A stretch of 24,114 nt of DNA from ZC4RG30 sp964417875 (GCA_964417875.1 CAYQJU010000041.1:1-24114), one strand, 5' to 3'; positions 1 to 8,185 are shown, counted from the stretch's first letter. Notes: generated from the sequence alone by a model not told the origin. Translations and numbers: made by a program.

Positions 1-1108
1 GCATGTAGGTGTTGGTCATGCGCGGCAGCGTCATGTGCGCGAAGGATTCGCGCCGCCCGTTGCCGGTGGAACGCGTGCCGGTGAGGCGCGCGTTGTGCGT
101 ATCCTGCAGGTAACCCTTCAGGATGCCGTTCTCGATCAGCGTGGTGCACTGGGTGGGCGTGCCCTCGTCATCGATGTTCAGTGAACCGCGGCGCGCGGAC
201 AGCGTGCCGTCGTCGACCACGGTGCACCACTCGCTGGCGACGCGCTCGCCGATGCGGTTGCTGAAGGCCGAGGTGCCCTTGCGGTTGAAGTCGCCCTCCA
301 GGCCATGGCCGATGGCCTCGTGCAACAGGATGCCGGGCCAGCCCGGCGCCAGCACCACCGGCATCTGCCCGGCAGGCGCGGACACGGCCTCGAGGTTCAC
401 CAGTGCCTGGCGCACGGCCTCGCGCGCCAGGTCGAGCGGCCGGTCATTGGCCACCAGCTCGGCCAGCGTATAGCGTCCGCCGGCGCCGGCATAACCCTGC
501 TCGCGGCGACCGTCCTGCTCGACGATCACCGACACATTGAAACGCACCAGTGGCCGCACGTCGGCGGCCAGCTGGCCATTGCTGTTGGCCACCAGCACGA
601 TCTCGTGCACGGCATGGCAACTGGCATTGACCTGCTTCACGCGCGGGTCCATGGCGCGCGTCTCGCGATCGACGCGCATCAGCCATTCGACCTTCACGGC
701 ATCATCGAGGCTCGAGACCGGATCCACCGGCTGGTAGAGCAGCGGCGCGTCGATGCGCTGCCAGGCCTGCATGCCCTTGCCCGGCGCCTGCTTCGCGATG
801 GCGCGCGCGGCGCGCGAGGCTTCTTCAAGCGCCTCGGGCTGGATCTCGTCGGAATAGGCGAAGCCGGTCTTCTCGCCACTGATGGCGCGCACGCCAACGC
901 CTTCCTCGATGCTGGCGGAGCCTTCCTTGACGATGCCGTCCTCCAGCGCCCAGGACTCCTCGCGCGACACCTGGAAGTAGAGGTCGGCGGCATCCACGGC
1001 ATGGTCCATGACCAGGCCCAGCGTGCGGTCGAGCCGGCCCTCATCGAGCCCGCCCGGCGCCAGGATGGTGCGGCGCGCCAGGGCGAGATTGTCGGCAATT
1101 GCGCTCAT
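1..1108 (-). CDS. tldD: Metalloprotease TldD, C-terminus off the window
   Basis: TldD works with PmbA/TldE as a zinc-dependent protease that trims unfolded or leader-containing peptides (for example microcin B17 and CcdA in E. coli). About 369 codons are visible and the 3' end lies beyond the left edge. The family's metal motif HEAIGH lies at residues 263-268, followed by GLEGD, almost exactly where E. coli TldD carries its HExxxH. The ATG at 1108 begins MSAIADNLALARR, a normal TldD N-terminus. The gene lies 17 bp after the nitrilase-family gene on the same strand and is presumably cotranscribed with it. No strong Shine-Dalgarno is seen (only a GGAA about 11 bases upstream). The family assignment is secure; the partner gene pmbA is not in the window. 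Confidence 0.95.
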   Translation of the reverse strand, partial: MSAIADNLALARRTILAPGGLDEGRLDRTLGLVMDHAVDAADLYFQVSREESWALEDGIVKEGSASIEEGVGVRAISGEKTGFAYSDEIQPEALEEASRAARAIAKQAPGKGMQAWQRIDAPLLYQPVDPVSSLDDAVKVEWLMRVDRETRAMDPRVKQVNASCHAVHEIVLVANSNGQLAADVRPLVRFNVSVIVEQDGRREQGYAGAGGRYTLAELVANDRPLDLAREAVRQALVNLEAVSAPAGQMPVVLAPGWPGILLHEAIGHGLEGDFNRKGTSAFSNRIGERVASEWCTVVDDGTLSARRGSLNIDDEGTPTQCTTLIENGILKGYLQDTHNARLTGTRSTGNGRRESFAHMTLPRMTNTYM

Positions 1109-1125
1109 GATTCGATGCGTTCCAT

Positions 1126-1974
1126 TCAGGGGATGATGCGCCCGAGCACGCGATGTTCAAGGGCCGGGAATTCGCGCCGGATGCGCGCCTGGCGGGCGAG
1201 GTCCACATCGCCGATGGCGATGCCCTCGCCCTCTGCCAGCTCGTCGAGTACCCCGCCCCAGCAGTCGACCACCATGCTGTGGCCATAGGTGCTGCGGCCA
1301 TTGGCATGCTGGCCCACCTGCGCCGAAACCACAAGGTGACACAGGTTCTCGATGGCGCGGGCGCGCACCAGCACCTCCCAGTGGGCCTTGCCGGTGGGGA
1401 CGGTGAAGGCCGCAGACAGCACGAAGTAATCCGCGGCCAGCTCGCTCATGCGCCGGAACAGCTCCGGGAAGCGCATGTCATAGCACACGGCCACGCCCAC
1501 GCGGCCGGCCGGCGTGTCAAAGACGCCGGCCTCGCGTCCCGGCACCATGCCGGCGGATTCGCGATGCGACTCGGTGGCCTCGGGCAGGTTCACGTCGAAC
1601 AGGTGGATCTTGTCGTAGCGGCCAATGCGCTGCCCGTCCGGGCCGTAGACGAGGCTGGCCGGCGCCACGCGCTGCTCGCCCGGCACCTTGAGCGGAATCG
1701 TGCCGCCGACCAGCGTCAGCCCCAGGTCGCGCGCGCTGTCCGACAGCATCTTCTGGATGGGACCCTTGCCATCCTCCTCGGCGATGGCGCGGCGCTGCGC
1801 CGAGCGCTGCGCCATCAGTGCGAAATTCTCCGGCAGCACCGCCAGCTGCGCGCCGCGCGATGCCGCCTCGACCAGCAGCGCCCGTGCACGCACCAGGTTC
1901 GCCTCCACATCGATGCCGGAGTTCATCTGCACCGCGGCGACGCGGATGGGATCTGCCTGGTCCGGCACGCTCAT
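1126..1974 (-). CDS. Carbon-nitrogen hydrolase (Nit1/Nit2-type amidase)
   Basis: This 282-residue protein is a complete nitrilase-superfamily amidase. The Glu-Lys-Cys triad is visible: E49 in LPENFAL, K122 in YDKIHLFD and C164 in VCYDMRFPE. The KIHLFDV and CYDMRFPELFR signatures are those of the Nit1/Nit2 branch (deaminated-glutathione amidase or omega-amidase), cytosolic enzymes that hydrolyse deaminated glutathione or alpha-ketoglutaramate; which substrate applies cannot be told from sequence. The ATG at 1974 overlaps the rng stop codon as ATGA, so translation is probably coupled. In many gammaproteobacteria a gene of this family sits between yhdP and tldD; here it directly follows rng. Confidence 0.9.
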   Translation of the reverse strand: MSVPDQADPIRVAAVQMNSGIDVEANLVRARALLVEAASRGAQLAVLPENFALMAQRSAQRRAIAEEDGKGPIQKMLSDSARDLGLTLVGGTIPLKVPGEQRVAPASLVYGPDGQRIGRYDKIHLFDVNLPEATESHRESAGMVPGREAGVFDTPAGRVGVAVCYDMRFPELFRRMSELAADYFVLSAAFTVPTGKAHWEVLVRARAIENLCHLVVSAQVGQHANGRSTYGHSMVVDCWGGVLDELAEGEGIAIGDVDLARQARIRREFPALEHRVLGRIIP

Positions 1975-3449
1975 GCCAGCACCACGTCGAAATGATCCAG
2001 CGCATACAGCGGTTCGGACTGCAGCCGGATCGGCCGCCCCACCTGGGTTTCAAGTTCTGCCAGCACGGCGGCCTCCTCGGTCTGCAGCCAGTCCACCACG
2101 TCCTGGTGGGCCAGCACCACCAGCTCATCGCTCTGGAACTGGCGGCTCTGTCGCACCAGTTCGCGGAACACTTCATGGCTGACGGTCTCGGCGGTGCGCA
2201 CATAGCCGCGGCCCTGGCATTGCGGACAGGGCGCGCACAGCAGATGCTCGAGACTCTCGCGGGTGCGCTTGCGCGTCATCTCGATCAGGCCCAGCGGCGA
2301 CACGCAGGCGATGTGCGTCTGCGCGCGGTCACCGGACAGCGCCTTCTGCAAGGCCGCCAGCAGCGCCTCACGATGGTCGGCGTCCTGCATGTCGATGAAA
2401 TCGAGCACGATGATGCCGCCCAGGTTGCGGATGCGAAGCTGCCGCGCAATCGTCACGGCGGCCTCGAGGTTGGTGCGGAAGATGGTCTCTTCCAGGTTGC
2501 GATGCCCGACGTAACCACCGGTGTTCACATCCACCGTGGTCATCGCCTCGGTCTGCTCGATCACGATGTAGCCGCCGGACTTCAGCGGCACGCGCGCCTC
2601 GAGCGCACGGCTGATCTCGTCCTCCACGCCATGCAGGTCGAAGATCGGCCGCGCCGGCTGGTGCAGCTCGATGCGGTCGGCATATTCGGGCATGAACGAC
2701 TGGCAGAAGCTGCGCATGCGCTCGAACTCGGCCGGCGCATCCACCAGCACGCGCCGCACCTCCGGACGCAGCTCGTCGCGCAGCACGCGCGTGGTCAGCG
2801 GCAGGTCCTCGTGCACCAGGTTGCCGGCGGTGGCGGTGGTGGCCCGCTCGCTGACATGCGTCCACAGGCGCTTCAGGAACAGCATGTCGGCATGCAGCGC
2901 CGGCAGCTCCGCGCCCAGCGCCGCGGTGCGCACGATGTAGCCGCCGCGGCCATGCTGGGCGGCCAGGCCGGCCACCAGCTCGCGCAGCCGGTTGCGCTCG
3001 GTTTCCGATTCGATGCGCGAGGACACGCCGATGCCCGCGCCGCGCGGCATGTACACCAGATAGCGCGACGGCAGCGAGACATGCGTGGAGAGCCGGGCAC
3101 CCTTGGTGCCAAGCGGATCCTTCACCACCTGCACCAGCAGTTCGTCGCCCTCGCGCACCAGCGTCCGGATGTCGGCGCCCTCGGGACGCTCCGGCTCGGC
3201 GTCGTTGTTGGCATCCGGCGGCGGTGCGAGGATGTCATCCACATGCAGGAACGCGGTGCGCGCCAGGCCCACCTCGAGAAACGCCGCCTGCATGCCCGGC
3301 AGCACGCGCATCACGCGTCCCTTATAGAGATTGCTGACCAGCCCGCGACGGCTGGCGCGCTCGAGGAAGACCTCCTGCAGCGAGCCGTTTTCCAGCAGCG
3401 CGGCACGGGTCTCGCGCGGCGCCACATTGACCAGGATCTCGATGCTCAT
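1971..3449 (-). CDS. rng: Ribonuclease G
   Basis: RNase G is the single-strand-specific endoribonuclease that matures the 5' end of 16S rRNA and decays some mRNAs. At 492 residues it matches the RNase G length rather than RNase E, with no long C-terminal scaffold. The S1 domain covers roughly residues 37-130 (LYKGRVMRVLPGMQAAFLEVG). The DNase I-like catalytic site shows D307 in TTVDVNTGG and D350 in IIVLDFIDM. The zinc-link cysteines C408 and C411 lie in CPQCQGRG. The start overlaps the maf stop as ATGA and the stop overlaps the next gene likewise. In E. coli rng is followed by yhdP, but here a nitrilase gene follows without any gap. Confidence 0.96.
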   Translation of the reverse strand: MSIEILVNVAPRETRAALLENGSLQEVFLERASRRGLVSNLYKGRVMRVLPGMQAAFLEVGLARTAFLHVDDILAPPPDANNDAEPERPEGADIRTLVREGDELLVQVVKDPLGTKGARLSTHVSLPSRYLVYMPRGAGIGVSSRIESETERNRLRELVAGLAAQHGRGGYIVRTAALGAELPALHADMLFLKRLWTHVSERATTATAGNLVHEDLPLTTRVLRDELRPEVRRVLVDAPAEFERMRSFCQSFMPEYADRIELHQPARPIFDLHGVEDEISRALEARVPLKSGGYIVIEQTEAMTTVDVNTGGYVGHRNLEETIFRTNLEAAVTIARQLRIRNLGGIIVLDFIDMQDADHREALLAALQKALSGDRAQTHIACVSPLGLIEMTRKRTRESLEHLLCAPCPQCQGRGYVRTAETVSHEVFRELVRQSRQFQSDELVVLAHQDVVDWLQTEEAAVLAELETQVGRPIRLQSEPLYALDHFDVVLA

Positions 3450-4045
3450 CCGCCCTCCGTGCCGGACCGCAAAGCCTGCAGCAGGCGGGCGGTTTCGTAC
3501 AGGGGCAGGCCCATCACGCCGGAATAGCTGCCGGCGATCTGTTCGATGAACACCGCGCCCAGCCCCTGGATGGCATAGGCGCCGGCCTTGCCGGCCGGCT
3601 CGCCGGTGTCCCAGTAGGCGCCGGCCTCGGCGGCATCGATGGCGCGCATGCGCACCTGCGTCCGTGACAGCGCCTGCAGCGGCTGCGCATTGCCGGCCGG
3701 TGCCAGCGCCACCGCGGTCAGCACCTGGTGCACGCGCCCGCCCAGCGTGGTGAGCATGCGCACGGCATCATCGCGATCGCGTGGCTTGCCGAACACGGTG
3801 TCGTCCACGGCGACCACGGTGTCGGATCCCAGCACGGCCCGCCCTGCGCCATCGCGCCGACGCCCCTCGAGCGCCTTGCCGCAGGCCAGGCGGCCGGCCA
3901 GCTGCGCGGGCGATTCTCCTGCCCGGGGGGTTTCATCCAGGTCCACGGCCAGCGCCTCATGCGCGACGCCGAGCTGCAGCAGCAGCTCCCGCCGGCGCGG
4001 CGAGGCGGAGGCCAGCAGGATGCGCGGAAAGTCGAAGGGCATCAT
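3446..4045 (-). CDS. maf: Maf-like nucleotide pyrophosphatase, YhdE type
   Basis: Maf proteins hydrolyse non-canonical or excess nucleoside triphosphates to monophosphates; the YhdE branch prefers dTTP and UTP. The protein is 199 residues from the ATG at 4045, or 198 from a second ATG at 4042. It opens with the Maf signature ILLASASPRRRELL and carries SDTVVAVDDTVFGKP in the middle and IAGSYSGVMGLPLYE near the end, the latter typical of YhdE rather than YceF. The 4045 ATG overlaps the rlmH stop as TGATG. The frame is open much further upstream (to 4219), but that extension lies inside rlmH and looks like random antisense-rich sequence, so I rejected it. Order rlmH-maf-rng is conserved in gammaproteobacteria. 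Confidence 0.93.
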   Translation of the reverse strand: MMPFDFPRILLASASPRRRELLLQLGVAHEALAVDLDETPRAGESPAQLAGRLACGKALEGRRRDGAGRAVLGSDTVVAVDDTVFGKPRDRDDAVRMLTTLGGRVHQVLTAVALAPAGNAQPLQALSRTQVRMRAIDAAEAGAYWDTGEPAGKAGAYAIQGLGAVFIEQIAGSYSGVMGLPLYETARLLQALRSGTEGG

Positions 4046-4512
4046 CACTCCCGATGGTAGGGATGGCCGTCGAGCAGCGTCACCGCCCGATACAGCTGCT
4101 CGGCAAACAGCACGCGCACCAGCGCATGCGGCAGGGTGAGCGTGGAGAGCGACCAGCGTTCCTGCGCACGCTGCAGCACCTCGGGCGCAAGGCCGTCGGC
4201 GCCGCCGATGATGAAACACAGGTCGTTGCCGGCCATCTGCCGCTCACCCAGCCAGCGCGACAGCTCGATGCTGGTGCGCGCCCGTCCGCGCTCATCCAGC
4301 GCCACCACATGGTCCTGCGGGCGGATCGCGCCGAGCAGGCGGCGGCCCTCTTCCGTGATCGCGCGCGGCACATCGCCGCTGCCGCGTTTCGCCGCGGGAA
4401 TCTCGACCAGCTGGACGGGAAGACGCGCCTTCAGGCGGCGGGTGTATTCGTGGAAACCTTCGGTGACCCAGGCGGGCATGCGCTGCCCCACCGCAAGCAG
4501 GGTGACCCGCAC
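4045..4512 (-). CDS. rlmH: 23S rRNA pseudouridine-1915 N3-methyltransferase RlmH
   Basis: RlmH is a SPOUT-class, SAM-dependent methyltransferase acting on m3-pseudouridine 1915 in helix 69 of the assembled 70S ribosome. From the GTG at 4512 the product is exactly 155 residues, the same as the E. coli protein, and begins VRVTLLAVGQRMPAWV, aligning end to end. The SAM-binding knot motif IIGGADGL and the terminal HPYHRE, which reaches the active site, are present. The GTG lies 2 bp after the rsfS stop. An upstream in-frame ATG exists at 4830, but using it would mean reading through rsfS out of frame, so GTG is preferred. The stop overlaps the maf start. Confidence 0.94.
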   Translation of the reverse strand: MRVTLLAVGQRMPAWVTEGFHEYTRRLKARLPVQLVEIPAAKRGSGDVPRAITEEGRRLLGAIRPQDHVVALDERGRARTSIELSRWLGERQMAGNDLCFIIGGADGLAPEVLQRAQERWSLSTLTLPHALVRVLFAEQLYRAVTLLDGHPYHRE

Positions 4513-4514
4513 GA

Positions 4515-5084
4515 TCAGGCCCGCGAGCGAGCGCCTCTCCCGGCGGATTTCTTCTTTGCACGCGGCGGCGGCGAGGCTGCCGCGGGACGCGACTTGCCGC
4601 GCGATGCGGGCGCAGCCTTGCGGGCCGGCGCCTTCTTCGCGGCGGTGGACTTCGCGCCGGCGGATCTGGCGGCCGGCTTCCGGGCTGCCGGTCGCGCCGC
4701 AGATTTCCTGCGGGTGCGCGGTGCGGCCTTGGCGGCCGGCGCCTCCCACAGTTCTTCCAGGCCATAGAACTCGCGCACGCGCGGCAGCATTACATGCACC
4801 AGCACGTCGTTGAGGTCGACCAGCACCCATTCGCCATCGCGCTCGCCCTCGACCCCGATGGGCCGGAAGCCGGCGGCCTTGGCGCGCTCGACGATGCGAT
4901 CTGCAATGGAGCGCACATGGCGGTCGGAATTGCCGGACGCCAGCACCATGCAGTCGGAAACGTCGGTGACCTCGCGCACGTCGAGCACCTTGATGTTGAC
5001 GGCCTTCATGTCGTCGAGGGCGTCAGTGACCGTCCTGACCAGTGCGGCGCGGGCGGGAGGACGGGAAAGCTTGCGTGCAGCCAT
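4515..5084 (-). CDS. rsfS: Ribosomal silencing factor RsfS with basic C-terminal tail
   Basis: RsfS binds ribosomal protein uL14 and blocks 30S-50S joining when nutrients are scarce. The first ~115 residues are canonical (VTDVSDCMVLASGNSDRHV, GEWVLVDLNDVLVHVM, ending GLEELWE), matching the whole ~105-residue E. coli protein. After that comes an unusual ~74-residue tail made almost only of Ala, Lys, Arg, Pro, Ser and Gly, like a histone-H1 tail, encoded by about 4518-4739. The ATG at 5084 is chosen because it lies just after the nadD stop; an alternative ATG at 5102 would overlap nadD by 13 bp but has a plausible GGGAG five bases upstream. The neighbours nadD and rlmH are the classical ones. 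Confidence 0.93.
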   Translation of the reverse strand: MAARKLSRPPARAALVRTVTDALDDMKAVNIKVLDVREVTDVSDCMVLASGNSDRHVRSIADRIVERAKAAGFRPIGVEGERDGEWVLVDLNDVLVHVMLPRVREFYGLEELWEAPAAKAAPRTRRKSAARPAARKPAARSAGAKSTAAKKAPARKAAPASRGKSRPAAASPPPRAKKKSAGRGARSRA

Positions 5085-5089
5085 GCGCC

Positions 5090-5743
5090 TCAAGCATACC
5101 ATCCCGTCTCCCGCAGCAGCTTGCAGACGCTGTCGGGGACGAGATAGCGAGGGTTGCGGCCGCGGGCGATCAGCGCCCGCAGTTCGGTGGAGGAAATTTC
5201 CAGCTGCGTGACCGCATGCACGAACACCCGGCCGGCCGGCGCCTCGTGCAGGTCCCGCACCGAGCCGGTGCCGCGGTCGACCATCACCTCGCCCAGCGGC
5301 CCCTGCGTGGGGGCCTTCCAGCCGGGACGATGGGCCACCACCACATGCGCCAGTTCGAGGATCTCGCGCCAGCGGTGCCAGTTGGGCAGGCCGAGGAGGG
5401 CATCCATGCCCAGCAGCAGGCAGATCGAGCGCTGCGGGAATTCCGCGCGCAGCTCGGCCAGCGTGTCGACCGAGTAGGACAGGCCACCGCGCCGCGTCTC
5501 GCGGTCATCGACGGTGAAGGCCGGTTCATCCTGCACCGCCGCCCGCACCATGGCCAGGCGCATGTCGGCGTTGGCCAGCGTGGCCTCGCGATGCGGCGGG
5601 TTGCCGGTGGGCAGGAAGCGCACCTCGCCCAGGCGCAATGCCTCGCGCAGCTCGAAGGCCGTGCGCAGGTGGCCGTTGTGCACCGGATCGAAGGTGCCGC
5701 CGAAGATGCCGAGCGGTCCGCCCTGGGCGATGGTCTGGTTCAT
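5090..5743 (-). CDS. nadD: Nicotinate-nucleotide adenylyltransferase
   Basis: NadD transfers AMP from ATP to nicotinate mononucleotide, giving deamido-NAD in the core NAD pathway. The protein is 217 residues from the ATG at 5743. It has the nucleotidyltransferase signature GIFGGTFDPVHNGHL at residues 12-26, with the (H/T)xGH element HNGH, and the C-terminal ISSTELRALIARG motif that contacts ATP. The reading frame is open to an ATG at 5818, but that extension lies within the 3' end of holA and does not resemble NadD. It starts 4 bp after the holA stop, so the holA-nadD-rsfS order is intact and presumably one transcript. Confidence 0.95.
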   Translation of the reverse strand: MNQTIAQGGPLGIFGGTFDPVHNGHLRTAFELREALRLGEVRFLPTGNPPHREATLANADMRLAMVRAAVQDEPAFTVDDRETRRGGLSYSVDTLAELRAEFPQRSICLLLGMDALLGLPNWHRWREILELAHVVVAHRPGWKAPTQGPLGEVMVDRGTGSVRDLHEAPAGRVFVHAVTQLEISSTELRALIARGRNPRYLVPDSVCKLLRETGWYA

Positions 5744-5747
5744 GGGA

Positions 5748-6758
5748 TCAGGCTGCCTCCAGCAACGCGCGCCCGCCGGCGAATTCCGCCACCACCAGCG
5801 CCAGCGCATCCCAGGCATTGCCGGCTCGGCGGCCCTTGGCGATCAGGTCGACCTCGGCCATGCGGGTATCCAGGTGCGCGAAGAAGGCGCGGCCGGCCGG
5901 TCGCAGGCGGGCCGCGGCGGCGGGGATCAGCTCCTTGTTGCGCGAGAACGCGCCGGGCAGCGGTGCGCCCGGCACCAGCGCCAGCCACAGCATGCGCAGT
6001 TCCTGCCACACCGACCACAGCACCAGCGGGGTTTCCACGCCTTCGGCACGCAGGCCGGCCAGCACGCGCAGCGCCCGGGTCACATCCCCCTGCAGCACCG
6101 CCGCACCCAGCTGCGACACATCGAAGCGGCTGCTCTGCGCACTGCTGGCCAGCACCTCGTCGGCGCCGGCCTGCGTCACGCCCGAAAGCGCCAGCTTGCG
6201 CAGTTCCTGCACGGCCGCCAGCAGGTTGCCCTCGGTCTGCTGCACGAGGACCTCGAGGCCTGCGGCATCGAGCTCGACGCCCTCGCTGCGGGCGCGCGCC
6301 TTGAGCCACTGCGGAAAGCGCTCGAGCGTGGGCGTGGTGGCATCGACCCAGGTGCCGGCTGCATCCAGTGCCTGCACCCACGAAGTCTTGCGGCTGGTCC
6401 AGTCCAGCTCGCCGGTGGTGATCATCAGCGCAAGTTCGGGTCCTGCCAGTCGCGCCAGTTCCTGCAGCGCCTTGCCGCCTTCGGTGCCGGGCTTCGAGCC
6501 GGGAATGCGGATCTCGATCAGGCGCCGCGCGGCGAACAGCGACATCGACTGGCAGCTGGCGAAGATCTCGTCCCAGGGTCCGCCGGTGGCGCGCTCGATG
6601 AAGAATACCTCGCGCTCGGTGAAGCCGGCCGCACGCGCGGCAGCGCGGATGGCATCGGCCGACTCGCCCAGGGTGAGCGGCTCGGATCCGGAGAGCAGGT
6701 ACACGGGCGAGAGGCCGCGCGCGAGCAGCGCCGGGAGCTTTTCCGGTGTGGTTCTCAA
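5748..6758 (-). CDS. holA: DNA polymerase III delta subunit
   Basis: Delta is the clamp-loader wrench that opens the beta ring. The 336-residue product aligns with E. coli HolA throughout: LSPVYLLSGSEPLTLGES at the start, SCQSMSLFAARRLIEI, TEGNLLAAVQELRKLAL, and the C-terminal collar domain. No suitable ATG or GTG exists at the N-terminus; the TTG at 6758 (TTG AGA ACC) gives MRTTPEKLPALL, which fits the E. coli start MIRLYPEQL. The in-frame ATG at 7277 would run through the divergent HIT gene and is rejected. A TATAAT box sits just upstream (6766-6771) and no Shine-Dalgarno is seen, so the mRNA may be leaderless. holA normally follows lptE; here about 6.2 kb of other genes intervene. Confidence 0.9.
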   Translation of the reverse strand: MRTTPEKLPALLARGLSPVYLLSGSEPLTLGESADAIRAAARAAGFTEREVFFIERATGGPWDEIFASCQSMSLFAARRLIEIRIPGSKPGTEGGKALQELARLAGPELALMITTGELDWTSRKTSWVQALDAAGTWVDATTPTLERFPQWLKARARSEGVELDAAGLEVLVQQTEGNLLAAVQELRKLALSGVTQAGADEVLASSAQSSRFDVSQLGAAVLQGDVTRALRVLAGLRAEGVETPLVLWSVWQELRMLWLALVPGAPLPGAFSRNKELIPAAAARLRPAGRAFFAHLDTRMAEVDLIAKGRRAGNAWDALALVVAEFAGGRALLEAA

Positions 6759-6764
6759 GCCCGC

Positions 6765-6771
6765 TATTATA
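6765..6771. promoter_or_regulatory. Overlapping divergent -10 boxes for holA and the HIT gene
   Basis: The 7-bp AT-rich patch TATTATA is alone in a GC-rich 45-bp intergenic gap. Read on the minus strand it is a perfect TATAAT (6771 to 6766), placing a transcript start near 6759, one base before the holA TTG. Read on the plus strand it gives TATTAT (6765-6770), placing a start near 6777, about 27 nt before the HIT ATG. Neither strand has a convincing TTGACA at the proper distance. The shared box suggests a bidirectional promoter; this is inference from motif and position. Confidence 0.5.
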
Positions 6772-6803
6772 GGCTGAACCCTTGGGCCCGACGGGATCCG
6801 AAC

Positions 6804-7151
6804 ATGCCTACGCTCTTCGAACGCATCGTGTCGCGCGAACTGCCGGCCGACATCGTGTACCAGGACGATGAGATCACGGCCTTCCGCGACATCCATCCGC
6901 GCGCGCCGGTGCACCTGCTCATCGTGCCGAACAAGCCCATTGCCACCGCCAACGACATCACCGACGAAGATGCGCCGCTGATCGGCCGCATGTTCATCGT
7001 GGCGCGCGACCTCGCGCGCCAGCAGGGCATTGCCGAAGATGGCTACCGGTTGATCATCAACTGCAACCGGCATGGCGGGCAGGAGGTCTATCACCTGCAC
7101 CTGCACCTGATCGGTGGCGCACCGCTCGGGGCCATGACCGGGACGCGCTGA
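6804..7151 (+). CDS. HIT-family nucleotide hydrolase (HinT-like)
   Basis: The 115-residue protein is a complete histidine-triad hydrolase of the HinT/PKCI branch, which cleaves purine nucleoside phosphoramidates and aminoacyl-AMP adducts. The catalytic triad motif HLHLHLIGG has H97, H99 and H101, and the family elements FRDIHPRAPVHLLIVP and RLIINCN are present. The ATG at 6804 gives the typical start MPTLFERIVSRELPADIVY. The frame is open far upstream on the plus strand, but that part is antisense to holA. The stop overlaps the iminopeptidase start as TGATG, so the two are probably translationally coupled. Its exact physiological substrate cannot be inferred. Confidence 0.93.
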   Translation: MPTLFERIVSRELPADIVYQDDEITAFRDIHPRAPVHLLIVPNKPIATANDITDEDAPLIGRMFIVARDLARQQGIAEDGYRLIINCNRHGGQEVYHLHLHLIGGAPLGAMTGTR

Positions 7152-8185
7152 TGGCCACGCGCCAGCGCACCACGACAAAGCCGCAGCCCGCCCGCCGCAG
7201 CGCTGTGAAGCCCGCTGCCGACGGGCTGTATCCCTCGCTTCGCACCCATCGCACCGGCCGGCTGAAGGTCTCGGCATTGCACGAGATCTACTGGGAGGAA
7301 AGCGGCAATCCGCAGGGCAAGCCGGTGGTGTTCCTGCACGGCGGACCGGGCGGCGGCACCAATCCGCAGATGCGGCGGTTCTTCAATCCGTCGCGCTACC
7401 GCATCGTGATGTTCGACCAGCGTGGCTGCGGCAAGAGCACCCCGCACGCCAGCCTCGAGGAGAACACCACCTGGGACCTGGTGGCCGACACCGAGAAAGT
7501 GCGCGAGCTGCTGGGCATCGAGCGCTGGCAGGTGTTCGGCGGCAGCTGGGGTTCGACGCTGGCGCTGGCCTATGCGCAGAAGCATCCCGAACGGGTCACC
7601 GAGCTGGTGCTGCGTGGCATCTTCCTGCTGCGCCGCTCGGAACTTGAGTGGTTCTACCAGGACGAGCGCGGTGCGGCCTCGCTGTTCCCCGACCTGTGGG
7701 AGCAATACATCGCGCCGATTCCCGAGGAGGAGCGTTACGACCTGATGCGCGCGTATTACCGCCGCCTGACCAGCACCGATGCCCGCGAGCGCAATGCCGC
7801 GGCGCGCGCCTGGTCGGTGTGGGAAGGCGCCACCAGCCACCTGCGCACCGACCCGGGCTATGTGGCCAGGTTCCGCGAGTCGGACTATGCAGCGGCCTTC
7901 GCGCGCATCGAATGCCACTACTTCGTCAACGGCGGTTTTCTCGACGCTGATGATCAGCTGCTGCGGGATGTGCCGAAGATCCGGCACATCCCCGGCGTGA
8001 TCGTGCAGGGCCGCTACGACGTGGTGTGCCCGATGCGCAGCGCCTGGCACCTGCACCGGGCCTGGCCCGAGGCCGAGCTGCAGATCGTGCCCGATGCAGG
8101 CCATTCGGCCTTCGAGCCGGGCATCGCGCAGGCCCTGCGGCGCGCCACCGACAAGTTCGCCCGGCGACGCCAGCCGGCCAGCTAG
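7151..8185 (+). CDS. pip: Proline iminopeptidase (prolyl aminopeptidase)
   Basis: This alpha/beta-hydrolase of peptidase family S33 releases N-terminal proline from peptides in the cytoplasm. The 344 residues contain the oxyanion loop HGGPGGG, the family element DQRGCGKSTPH, the nucleophile elbow GGSWGS (S132), D290 in GRYDVVCP and H318 in DAGHSAFE, a full triad. The N-terminus carries about 25 extra residues rich in Lys, Arg and Thr before YPSLRTHRTG, compared with the ~313-residue Xanthomonas enzyme. The ATG overlaps the HIT stop (TGATG), which supports this start. The TAG stop lies inside a CTAG that also supplies the stop of the convergent cupin gene. Confidence 0.93.
   Translation: MATRQRTTTKPQPARRSAVKPAADGLYPSLRTHRTGRLKVSALHEIYWEESGNPQGKPVVFLHGGPGGGTNPQMRRFFNPSRYRIVMFDQRGCGKSTPHASLEENTTWDLVADTEKVRELLGIERWQVFGGSWGSTLALAYAQKHPERVTELVLRGIFLLRRSELEWFYQDERGAASLFPDLWEQYIAPIPEEERYDLMRAYYRRLTSTDARERNAAARAWSVWEGATSHLRTDPGYVARFRESDYAAAFARIECHYFVNGGFLDADDQLLRDVPKIRHIPGVIVQGRYDVVCPMRSAWHLHRAWPEAELQIVPDAGHSAFEPGIAQALRRATDKFARRRQPAS

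Noticed and set aside
1818..3527. A 569-residue open frame on the plus strand
   Set aside because: Antisense to rng and part of the nitrilase gene; no recognisable motif.
5514..6803. Upstream extension of the HIT gene frame to 5514
   Set aside because: The extension is antisense to holA and nadD; HIT proteins are about 115 residues and start at 6804.
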